22,789 nucleotides of DNA from Alphaproteobacteria bacterium (GTDB lineage: Bacteria; Pseudomonadota; Alphaproteobacteria; Micavibrionales; Micavibrionaceae). Where the stretch lies: positions 1 to 22,789 of the forward strand of contig NZVS01000055.1 of NCBI GenBank assembly GCA_002701555.1, given 5' to 3'. Both the position numbers and the translations under genes were made by a program. Under the pieces are notes generated by a model. The model worked only from the letters and a program-made list of their open reading frames with translations. It had not been told where the DNA came from and ran no database searches. Positions 16,511 to 22,789 of the stretch are shown one piece after another (position 1 is the stretch's first letter; each line of letters begins with the position of its first letter).

Positions 16511-16972
16511 TTAAATTCCGCAAGAAGGGTAATTAGCAGGACTTACACGTGTCCATGTCTGGCTTTTGCCGAATATAGGCAGACCTACATATCCGCGCAC
16601 AAATAATGTATTGGCATCTTTTACAGAAAGTGTAGCACTGTAAGTGTCGCCATCGTCCGCTTTATATATTTTACCGCCTTCCCAAACATTAGGATTGCTT
16701 GGATTTTGTGAGAACCCCCAAAGAATCCCTAGGTTACAGAGAGGTCTGTTTTTTAGGTTAATATCGGGATTTTCTGAGTCGCTTGTCATCCCGCCATCTA
16801 TGATCCAATGAATCTTTCCGCACAAGCCTTCATCACATTTAAAAGTTTCTATAACAGACCTTTCATTTTGTGTTAGCCAAAAGCCCTCAACTAAGTTTTG
16901 CTGAGCGAAAGAGGTGTTCAAACCTACTGTCATTGTAAGAAAAATAGTTAAAAGTGCGATTTTGAATTTCAT
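16511..16972 (-). CDS. DUF2147 secreted protein
   Basis: A 153-residue protein with a Sec signal peptide (about 1-23, ending SFA). The mature part has the DUF2147 pattern: GFWLTQNERS near the start, CGKIHWI, NPDINLKNRPLCN, then WEGGKIYKADDGDTYSATL and RGYVGLPIFGKSQTWTR. Four cysteines (46, 51, 79, 151) in an exported protein could form disulfides. Members are small beta-rich envelope proteins without an established activity. A very strong Shine-Dalgarno (AAAGGAGGT on the minus strand) precedes the ATG, so it may be well translated. It is convergent with the VOC gene and divergent from the TolC-family gene. Confidence 0.87.
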   Translation of the reverse strand: MKFKIALLTIFLTMTVGLNTSFAQQNLVEGFWLTQNERSVIETFKCDEGLCGKIHWIIDGGMTSDSENPDINLKNRPLCNLGILWGFSQNPSNPNVWEGGKIYKADDGDTYSATLSVKDANTLFVRGYVGLPIFGKSQTWTRVSPANYPSCGI

Positions 16973-16977
16973 AATTT

Positions 16978-16986
16978 ACCTCCTTT
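16978..16986 (-). promoter_or_regulatory. Strong ribosome binding site of the DUF2147 gene
   Basis: The minus strand reads AAAGGAGGT five bases before ATG 16972, a near-perfect anti-Shine-Dalgarno match and the strongest one noticed in the window. Confidence 0.7.
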
Positions 16987-17001
16987 AAGGTAGTGCAATA
17001 A

Positions 17002-17007
17002 ATTATA
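17002..17007 (-). promoter_or_regulatory. Probable -10 box of the DUF2147 gene
   Basis: A perfect TATAAT on the minus strand about 30 bases before the ATG. The -35 position (about 17025-17030) reads TCAAAG, which is a poor match. Confidence 0.4.
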
Positions 17008-17026
17008 ATAGTACGAAATAAAGGCT

Positions 17027-17054
17027 TTGACCAGAAGGCAAAGCTTTACAGAAT
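17027..17054 (+). promoter_or_regulatory. Possible promoter of the TolC-family gene
   Basis: TTGACC (17027-17032) and CAGAAT (17049-17054) are 16 bases apart. The -10 box is weak (four of six). It would give a leader of about 65 bases to ATG 17123. Confidence 0.25.
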
Positions 17055-17122
17055 CTAAAAGGCATGGCAGAATTATCCACAAGTCCTGTCACGATTCGTC
17101 CGAATTGTGCGCTAATAAACAA

Positions 17123-18832
17123 ATGAAGCTTAATAACCTGATGCGTCAGCTACTGCTAACATTGCTTTTGGGGTCATCCTTGATTCTGGGTGCCTGCTCA
17201 CAACAGAGTGAGCCTTTGAGTGTGGATGAACAGGTTGATGTGCTTGATGCGGATCTCAGATCAGTTTTCGCAGATCAAGAGGTGCTTGATAAACCGCTCA
17301 CATTATCAGAAGCAATGGCGCGAGGTATTCTTTATAACCTTGATCACCGTGTGTCGGTCATGGATGCAATGATCGCAAAGGGCGAGGTTGATATAGCCCT
17401 ATTAGAGGTTTTGCCCTCTCTCGACGCACAAGGAAAATATATAAAACGCAATGAGGATAATGTCATATCTGCAACCTCAGCAGATAGTGGGGCGCAAACT
17501 GTTCCCCCATCTATCTTTCAGGAAGATGAACGTACGACAGCTTCTCTAACGCTAGGCTATGACGTTTTGGACGCGGGGCTAGCCATTATCGATTCCAACA
17601 CGGCCTCTGACAAAGTCAGAATAGCAGAGGAACGTCGCAGAAAAGTTGTCCATAATATTATTCAGGATGTTCGCTCTGCTTATTGGCGCGCCGCAAGTGC
17701 GCAAATTCTTAAGGACCATATTGAGGATCTAATATCCGAGGGCAAGAACACGGTTGCCGATTTAGATAAAGACTATAAAAATAATTTTTCTTCATTAGCA
17801 TCATCACAACAGCAGATGCGTTTGCTTGAGACGATGCACTCACTAACATCCTTGAAAGCACAGCTTTCAACTGCCAAGATTGAACTTGCATCTCTAATCA
17901 ATATTCCTCCCCGCGCAGATTACGTTCTGGCTGTAGATGAAGAAACTATTTTTAATCCAGAAACTATTCCCGAGTTAGCTCTGGATCCCGAATCTCTCGA
18001 GCTTGTAGCTTTAATGATACGCCCTGAAATACGTGAAGATATTCTGATGCAACGTGTGGCAGCGCGAGATATTCGTAGAACAACGCTTAGTGCCTTGCCG
18101 GGTTTGAATGCATTTTTCGGTTACAATAATGACAGTAATGATTACTTGCGTAATAATGATTGGACAGAATTTTCAATGTCAATTACCGGTAATCTAATAA
18201 ACTTATTCACGCTTCCGGTAAGGATTGAACAGGCGAAAAATAAGGAAAAGCTCACAGAAATGCGACGTCGTGCGCTTGTTGTAGCTATTATGAGCCAGGT
18301 CAATATGGCGCGACTTCGTATGGACTTGGCACAGGAGCGTTTTGATATCGTTCGGCAGCTAGCATCTGTATCACGTAAAATGAGAAATGTGGTTTCAGAC
18401 AACAGTACGCTTTCACCATCACAAACCCTTGAAATGGATATGCAGGCAGCGTTAAACAGGGCGCAACTTCATATGGCTTATGCGGAATACCAGAATGCTT
18501 ATGGTCGCCTTCTTAACTCAATAGGTATGGATCCACTTCCACCAACAGGACATGCGGGAAGTGTTAGCGAAATGGCAAATGTTATTGGTCAGAGAATAGA
18601 TAATATAAGTCCGCAGATTTTCGATCGTCTATTGGCTTATCTACAGGAAAGAAATCTTCAAACGCCCCATCAGGTTCAAGACGTTCAGATTGTACAGGTT
18701 GAAACTGTTGAAACAGGATCTGAAAATATGCAAACGGAAAAAGTGGAGCTTATAGCTCCTGCAGCTGGCTCCAGTACAGGTTATGTGCCCGCCACCAAAA
18801 AGAATGCGTCCGTAGCTAAATATAATGATTAA
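17123..18832 (+). CDS. TolC-family outer membrane efflux lipoprotein
   Basis: A 569-residue outer-membrane channel protein of the TolC/OEP family, which forms trimers that export substrates from an inner-membrane pump. ATG 17123 opens a lipoprotein signal peptide with lipobox LGAC (Cys25); a further in-frame ATG at 17141 is also possible, and upstream in-frame codons would add a hydrophilic stretch before the signal. OEP repeats are seen: the first with LTLSEAMARGILYNLDHRV and LGYDVLDAG, the second with SALPGLNAFFGYNNDS and a helical segment up to about residue 470. The last 70 or so residues are a hydrophilic tail rich in Gln, Val and Glu. No adaptor or pump gene is adjacent, so its partner must be encoded elsewhere. 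The stop overlaps the stop of the opposite gene. Confidence 0.9.
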   Translation: MKLNNLMRQLLLTLLLGSSLILGACSQQSEPLSVDEQVDVLDADLRSVFADQEVLDKPLTLSEAMARGILYNLDHRVSVMDAMIAKGEVDIALLEVLPSLDAQGKYIKRNEDNVISATSADSGAQTVPPSIFQEDERTTASLTLGYDVLDAGLAIIDSNTASDKVRIAEERRRKVVHNIIQDVRSAYWRAASAQILKDHIEDLISEGKNTVADLDKDYKNNFSSLASSQQQMRLLETMHSLTSLKAQLSTAKIELASLINIPPRADYVLAVDEETIFNPETIPELALDPESLELVALMIRPEIREDILMQRVAARDIRRTTLSALPGLNAFFGYNNDSNDYLRNNDWTEFSMSITGNLINLFTLPVRIEQAKNKEKLTEMRRRALVVAIMSQVNMARLRMDLAQERFDIVRQLASVSRKMRNVVSDNSTLSPSQTLEMDMQAALNRAQLHMAYAEYQNAYGRLLNSIGMDPLPPTGHAGSVSEMANVIGQRIDNISPQIFDRLLAYLQERNLQTPHQVQDVQIVQVETVETGSENMQTEKVELIAPAAGSSTGYVPATKKNASVAKYND

Positions 18833-19332
18833 ATTTTGCTATGCTTCTCGATAGCCTTGTTAAGGATAACTTTTAATTCTTCGGCTTCCTTACTGCCTTC
18901 ACCTTTAATATTTGTTTTAAAGGCTGCCCACATTACATCAATATGTGCCTTTACAATGACTTGGTGCACGGGATTTCGGGCATTAAGCTTCTCACAGAAA
19001 TCTCGTAAGGATTCCCCAAAATAGCTCATCAGTTCATAATTAAATGTTTTTGCGATATCTTTGATGTTGTTAGCATAGTTGTGAAGAGTACTTAAGTTCT
19101 GTTTCTCTTTTTTGGGATCATCCAGTTCACTTTTTAAATCGTCCCAGGCACTGTCTATTTTCGTTAGAATGATTTCGACTTCATCGGCATAATTTTCTTC
19201 TTGTTTCTCGATAGAAGCTTGTCCACGGGCAACTGCATTGGGGTCAATATAACCGCTTTTACCACCCTCGCCACCGGCTTTTGCTTTTAGTTTGTTTTTA
19301 CGGTGAATAATTTTAACGTCTGATTTACTCAT
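18829..19332 (-). CDS. Hpt-like protein lacking the phospho-accepting histidine
   Basis: A 167-residue cytoplasmic, mostly helical protein. The N-terminus is basic and glycine-rich (KNKLKAKAGGEGG) followed by YIDPNAVARG. The region 81-115 fits the phosphotransfer helix of histidine phosphotransfer domains, where alphaproteobacterial relatives typically read AHDIKG-x4-FGYPL. Here it reads ANNIKDIAKTFNYEL, so Asn88 replaces the phospho-His and Asp92 replaces the Gly. His84 lies one helical turn earlier. The segment VKAHIDVMWAAFKTNIKGEG also fits the family as I know it. It overlaps the upstream receiver gene as ATGA (19329-19332), so the two proteins are probably made together and may bind each other. 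It probably cannot relay phosphate in the usual way. Confidence 0.68.
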   Translation of the reverse strand: MSKSDVKIIHRKNKLKAKAGGEGGKSGYIDPNAVARGQASIEKQEENYADEVEIILTKIDSAWDDLKSELDDPKKEKQNLSTLHNYANNIKDIAKTFNYELMSYFGESLRDFCEKLNARNPVHQVIVKAHIDVMWAAFKTNIKGEGSKEAEELKVILNKAIEKHSKI

Positions 19333-19901
19333 GATTCTGAAATTACCTCCGGTTTGTTCTTTCTCCTGTCTTCTCCATCAAAGGGAAGAGTTCTGCGCCG
19401 ACGGTCTGGCCCGACGAAATCAGGGGCCTGGACGTAGGGACGCGGATGATCAATGATGTGCAGCATACGCTGTGTGATTTTCTCAGCGGAAACGGGCTTA
19501 ACCATAACTTCATTGGCACCAAGGTCGCGGCTTTCATAGACAAGCTCGGTACTCGTATAGGCACTGCAAACAACAACAGGAATAAACTTAATGCTTGTAT
19601 TCTTATGATTTCTTATCCATTTAAGCACATCCCCGCCGGTTCCGTCGGGCATAAGCCAGTCCAGAATAATCATATCAATATTCTGCCCTGAGGCGACAGC
19701 GTTGTTGGATAGGATTTTATCCTTCGCATCACGTACATTTCCAGCCTTAATTACGCTGCCGACGCCCATTTCCATGAGACAAGAGCCCAAAAGATTAGCT
19801 ATGAACGGGGAATCCTCAACGACAAGGATTTTGAAGTCTCCAAGGTTGTAAGCTGTGCCACCTTGATCTTTCTTACTGTTTTGAGTGAGGCCTATTTCCA
19901 T
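19329..19901 (-). CDS. Single-domain response regulator (CheY-like) with GPDRRRR tail
   Basis: A 190-residue protein with one receiver domain at about 22-150: ILVVEDS (acidic Glu29/Asp30), IILDWLMP with the phospho-acceptor Asp81, CSAYTS with Ser113 in the switch Thr/Ser position, and MVKP with Lys135. All residues needed for phosphorylation are present. There is no DNA-binding or enzymatic output domain. A basic tail DFVGPDRRRRTLPFDGEDRR follows, a tail I know from single-domain receivers of alphaproteobacteria. It is the first gene of a two-gene unit with the Hpt-like protein. No histidine kinase is encoded in the window, so the input is unknown. Confidence 0.9.
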   Translation of the reverse strand: MEIGLTQNSKKDQGGTAYNLGDFKILVVEDSPFIANLLGSCLMEMGVGSVIKAGNVRDAKDKILSNNAVASGQNIDMIILDWLMPDGTGGDVLKWIRNHKNTSIKFIPVVVCSAYTSTELVYESRDLGANEVMVKPVSAEKITQRMLHIIDHPRPYVQAPDFVGPDRRRRTLPFDGEDRRKNKPEVISES

Positions 19902-19985
19902 GGAATAAGTGTATTAAATTTTGTCTTAAGTACAAGTTATAATTTAACTTTTATTTCGCTCACCCGCTTTTCAGGCCGCTGTGCC

Positions 19986-20738
19986 TTACTTAACTTTTAC
20001 TAACAAGGCTGCATGATCAGAAAATGGCTGTGGAATTATTTGTATGTCTAATTTGCCTTCAAGAGCAGGTGTATAGAGGCACAAATCAAGCAAAAGCTTT
20101 TTTTTATGAAACATAAATGTGGGTGTATCAGGATTATTTAAAAGCCTCAAACTGTCATCTTTTAAAAATGTATCAAGTTCTCCTAAACCTTTTAATATAT
20201 TGAAATCAGCAAGTAAAATTACCTTCTCATTATAATTCTGAAGGATTTTCTTTATTTCTATGAACTGCTTTTGACGTATAGAGTGCCGAAGGGAGAAATG
20301 TGCAAATAGAAGTGTAATATCTCCAGGAAGTTTTATTGCATAAAGCAGTTTTTTTACACCATTTTCGAAATTTAGCTGTTCAAAGAGAAGCTCTTCCTTT
20401 GCTATAAAGCCGTTACTTTTACCTTTGTAAAAAGGAAAATATTGCCGAAAACTATTTTCGCCATATTTGCCAGCTACCGCATGATACGAATAATCTTGAT
20501 TTATTAAAGCCTCTATCTGGTTATAGCTGCCTGATAATAAAGAACCTTTATCAATTTCCACGAAGCAACAGATATCAGGCTTGTTCATTTTTAAAATTTC
20601 CCTTAATTGCCCAATAACAACTTCTTGCGCTGGCAGGCTGCAGTAAAGATGCCTTATTGAGCGCGTAATATGTTGCTTAAGAGAACCGTCAATCCCGCGG
20701 GCATAGCCAATATTGCTGAAGAGAATTTTATAACTCAT
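19986..20738 (-). CDS. Endonuclease/exonuclease/phosphatase (EEP) family protein
   Basis: A 250-residue protein of the Mg-dependent EEP fold (DNase I, APE1, inositol 5-phosphatases, YbhP). Catalytic residues are visible: Asn in FSNIG, Glu in CFVEID, His in FAHFS, Asp and Asn in LADFN, Asp in LLLDLC, and SDH in FSDHAAL near the C-terminus. No signal peptide is seen. I chose ATG 20738; a GTG at 20747, which overlaps the upstream TGA, would add three residues. It is directly downstream of a cardiolipin-synthase-like gene. The pairing resembles ybhP next to clsB in E. coli, so a role in phospholipid or headgroup metabolism is more likely than DNA repair. This is inferred from context, not shown. 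Confidence 0.83.
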   Translation of the reverse strand: MSYKILFSNIGYARGIDGSLKQHITRSIRHLYCSLPAQEVVIGQLREILKMNKPDICCFVEIDKGSLLSGSYNQIEALINQDYSYHAVAGKYGENSFRQYFPFYKGKSNGFIAKEELLFEQLNFENGVKKLLYAIKLPGDITLLFAHFSLRHSIRQKQFIEIKKILQNYNEKVILLADFNILKGLGELDTFLKDDSLRLLNNPDTPTFMFHKKKLLLDLCLYTPALEGKLDIQIIPQPFSDHAALLVKVK

Positions 20739-20743
20739 GTAAA

Positions 20744-21811
20744 TCACATCATCTTTTTAAATAAGCGCCCGAGATATCCGGAGGTTTTGGTTTTAAGGGG
20801 AAGATCTTCCCAAAATGCCTTCTCCAACTCCCTTGAATTTTTTAAATTCTGATAAAAAACCTCTTCCAATTTTTTTACGATCTTTTTGTTTTCTATTATG
20901 AGATTACCTTCTTTATTATGAAGAAGACTGAGATAATCGAGATTGGAACTTCCCAGCATGGCCCAGTTATCATCAATTACAGCATATTTTGCATGGCAAA
21001 TGCCGGCATTGTAGCAAAAAACACGTATACCTTTTTGTAAAAGACGGGGTAAATAAGATAGAGAGACATTTTGTACTATAGGTGCATCACTCTCTTCCGT
21101 GATCATAATTTTTATTTCAACACCTCTTTTCTTTGCTTTTAATAATGCCCATTTTAGACGTTTAGGCGGAAGAAAATAGGGAGTTACAAGCAAGATCCTT
21201 TCTTTGGCAGATTTGATTTCCTTTAAAAGGTCTTTAAAAGTGGAACCCGATGGTAGATGAGGGCTAGAAACTGCATATTGCAGCCCTTGGATTTGATCAC
21301 CTTTTTTTCGCTTTGTAGTAAAAGATCTTTTGCATGTTGGAATGAAGGTTTCATCGGCCAACCCGGCAAGTTGTCCGGTCAACCTGACTACGATATCATG
21401 CCAGTCACCCATCTTTTCAGCAATGCAGGCTCCGCCGATGTAAGTGACTTCTTCATCAATAAGAAAGAGTTTTGTATGGTTTCTGGGAAGCCATGTCCAA
21501 GGCAATATTAAATTAAACCATGTTATATTGTTATAGAATTCAACATGCCCGCCCTTCGCGCGAATATCCTGAATAAGAGGGGAGTTGTAAACTGAACGGG
21601 AGCCAATTTTATCAAGTATGAGGGTGACCTTAATACCTTCTCTAGCCTTTTCCAGAAGAAGCTCTAAAAACATTTTTCCTGTGGCGTCATTTTCTAAAAT
21701 ATATTGCTCAAAGACAATTGATGTTCGTGCCTTTTTGCAGTCTTTGTAGAGACTATCCCAAAAGTCACTGGTAAGCGTATAAAAAGAAATTTCTTCAGAA
21801 AGTTTATTCAA
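20744..21811 (-). CDS. Phospholipase D / cardiolipin synthase-like protein
   Basis: A 355-residue protein with two HKD phosphodiesterase motifs: HTKLFLIDEEVTYIGG (His112, Lys114, Asp119) and HAKYAVIDDNWAMLGSSN (His273, Lys275, Asp280). Both are complete, so the pseudo-dimeric active site should work. The spacing and the motifs EQYILENDATG, PYFLPP and LDYLSL fit bacterial cardiolipin synthases, nearer to the ClsB type since no N-terminal transmembrane pair is present. It should make or remodel cardiolipin or phosphatidylglycerol, or hydrolyse phosphodiesters. The start is TTG 21811, supported by GGAGGG five bases upstream. The downstream EEP gene begins at or just after its TGA. Confidence 0.87.
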   Translation of the reverse strand: MNKLSEEISFYTLTSDFWDSLYKDCKKARTSIVFEQYILENDATGKMFLELLLEKAREGIKVTLILDKIGSRSVYNSPLIQDIRAKGGHVEFYNNITWFNLILPWTWLPRNHTKLFLIDEEVTYIGGACIAEKMGDWHDIVVRLTGQLAGLADETFIPTCKRSFTTKRKKGDQIQGLQYAVSSPHLPSGSTFKDLLKEIKSAKERILLVTPYFLPPKRLKWALLKAKKRGVEIKIMITEESDAPIVQNVSLSYLPRLLQKGIRVFCYNAGICHAKYAVIDDNWAMLGSSNLDYLSLLHNKEGNLIIENKKIVKKLEEVFYQNLKNSRELEKAFWEDLPLKTKTSGYLGRLFKKMM

Positions 21812-21816
21812 GCTAT

Positions 21817-21822
21817 CCCTCC
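21817..21822 (-). promoter_or_regulatory. Ribosome binding site that fixes a TTG start
   Basis: The minus strand reads GGAGGG five bases before TTG 21809-21811. This spacing supports TTG as the start of the phospholipase D-like gene, since no ATG lies nearby in frame. Confidence 0.65.
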
Positions 21823-21880
21823 AGAGTTACATATATAGACTGAAATAATTAATTTCTAACCAATATAACCAAGAAATGGT

Positions 21881-21910
21881 TTGACATATTGCTTATAATA
21901 ATATTATGTT
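21881..21910 (+). promoter_or_regulatory. Promoter of the right-edge gene
   Basis: A perfect TTGACA (21881-21886) is followed by TATTAT at 21902-21907 (spacing 15) or TATGTT at 21905-21910 (spacing 18), in a very AT-rich stretch. It lies about 25 bases upstream of ATG 21934. Confidence 0.5.
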
Positions 21911-21933
21911 AATTGAAATTTTTTAGGTTAGTT

Positions 21934-22789
21934 ATGATACGCACATATTCACATGACATCATTGATAATAATGAAAAATCAAAACTTGAAGACATAGCCC
22001 CATGGTTGTTACCTGCTGATTATGAAGATGTCCAAAATTTTCATGAGAAGAGGGGCTTTTGGAATGAATTTTTCAACGGTACGCTGACCCGTAAAAAGTT
22101 ATTTTTGAGCAGTTGCATACCTCTTGCGGTCTGGGGTGGTGTCGTTTCCTTGCAATATATTGATAAATATACAGGCGGGGACATGGTTATAAATGTTGTC
22201 GATGCGAGCGTGGAGAGTGCAGTAGAGGCATACCAGGCATTTCCAGAAGAGTGGACAGAAAAAGAAAAGCTCCAGGCACTCTTGGAAAATATGAATGGCT
22301 TTTCCGAAATTGTATCAACTTTAAGGCTTGATACGGCAAAACTCGCGGCTCTAAACCAAATTGTTATGGCGACAATCAGCAATTATCCTGACGATGACAC
22401 AAAAATACGCAATTCGGCATTACAATTTCAAATCGCTAACTATGAGCGTTTCGCTGTGGCTTATGGATTTCGTGCACAAGTTCTTGCAAAAACGCATCCA
22501 GAGATGCCGGTTGAGCAACGGGAAGAAATTCTGGCGGCTGAACTGGTGAACGATATAATAGCGTCTTGCCAAAACGTAAAAAGCCTTGAAAATCATCCAG
22601 TGTCAAAAAAATTTATTGGATCTTTTCTCAAAGAGCACCCAGAGCTTTTCGATAAATTACCTGAAGGTTTTAAAAGCGGACTGAAACAGGTTTTTCCAGA
22701 GTTAGACCCTCAGCAGATCCAAAAACCACAAAGTATCTCTACTGAATTCCGTATTGTAGGTGAGACAATCATAATGGATCAGTGGCCTG
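21934..22789 (+). CDS. Unrecognised membrane-associated protein, truncated by the window end
   Basis: An open frame from ATG 21934 runs without a stop for 285 codons to the right edge. I do not recognise the family. Residues 1-49 are hydrophilic. Then TRKKLFLSSCIPLAVWGGVV (52-71) begins a single hydrophobic segment (about 56-75) preceded by basic residues, suggesting one membrane anchor; a Tat-like reading would need RR and finds RK. The rest (about 77-285) is predicted soluble, charged and largely helical, with KEHPELFDKLPEGF near the end. A weak AGG lies eight bases upstream of the ATG, and a TTGACA promoter lies just before it. No repeats or catalytic motifs are apparent. Codon use looks like a real gene of this region. 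Confidence 0.75.
   Translation, partial: MIRTYSHDIIDNNEKSKLEDIAPWLLPADYEDVQNFHEKRGFWNEFFNGTLTRKKLFLSSCIPLAVWGGVVSLQYIDKYTGGDMVINVVDASVESAVEAYQAFPEEWTEKEKLQALLENMNGFSEIVSTLRLDTAKLAALNQIVMATISNYPDDDTKIRNSALQFQIANYERFAVAYGFRAQVLAKTHPEMPVEQREEILAAELVNDIIASCQNVKSLENHPVSKKFIGSFLKEHPELFDKLPEGFKSGLKQVFPELDPQQIQKPQSISTEFRIVGETIIMDQWP

Noticed and set aside
19902..19985. CtrA-type TTAA-N7-TTAA site before the receiver gene.
   Set aside because: Two TTAA elements are present but are eight bases apart, not seven, so the match is not good enough in this AT-rich DNA.
21934..22050. Tat signal peptide in the right-edge protein.
   Set aside because: The basic pair is RK, not RR, and it sits about 50 residues from the start, so a plain membrane anchor is more likely.

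Overview
The window looks like a chromosomal segment of a moderately AT-rich, Gram-negative alphaproteobacterium. The evidence is the gene order ribF-ileS-lspA-DUF3035 lipoprotein-M16 peptidase pair, a receiver protein with a GPDRRRR tail next to an Hpt-like protein, and a MutL that carries its own endonuclease motif. Lipoproteins, Sec signals and a TolC-type outer-membrane protein confirm an outer membrane. I cannot assign an order or genus. No rRNA, tRNA, CRISPR array, insertion sequence or phage module was seen, and no gene-free stretch exceeds about 160 bases.

Layout. Left edge, plus strand: the 3' end of tag (3-methyladenine DNA glycosylase I), then a PQQ-type aldose sugar dehydrogenase with an N-terminal membrane segment. 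From 1347 to 15947 everything is on the minus strand. In transcription order this is a TetR-family regulator, ribF, ileS, lspA, a DUF3035 lipoprotein, an active and an inactive M16 peptidase, pgi, a two-module pentapeptide-repeat protein, mutL, a small membrane protein and a DUF4174 secreted protein. Most spacings within this block are short or overlapping. A hairpin and a TATAAT box lie between ribF and ileS. The block joins flavin cofactor synthesis, tRNA charging, lipoprotein maturation, periplasmic proteolysis, glycolysis and mismatch repair.

Middle. The TetR gene is divergent from a small VOC-fold gene. The intergenic region holds two near-identical 17-bp palindromes. One of them covers overlapping -35 boxes of both promoters, so the regulator probably controls itself and its neighbour. 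A DUF2147 secreted protein and a TolC-family outer-membrane lipoprotein follow, with no inner-membrane pump or adaptor beside them.

Right part. A receiver-domain protein and an Hpt-like protein overlap by ATGA. The receiver keeps its phospho-acceptor Asp, but the Hpt-like protein has Asn where the phospho-His should be. This is the most unusual signal in the window. Next comes a phospholipase D/cardiolipin-synthase-like gene overlapping an EEP-family phosphatase gene, a pairing that resembles E. coli clsB-ybhP. At the right edge an unrecognised single-pass membrane protein starts behind a TTGACA promoter and runs off the window.
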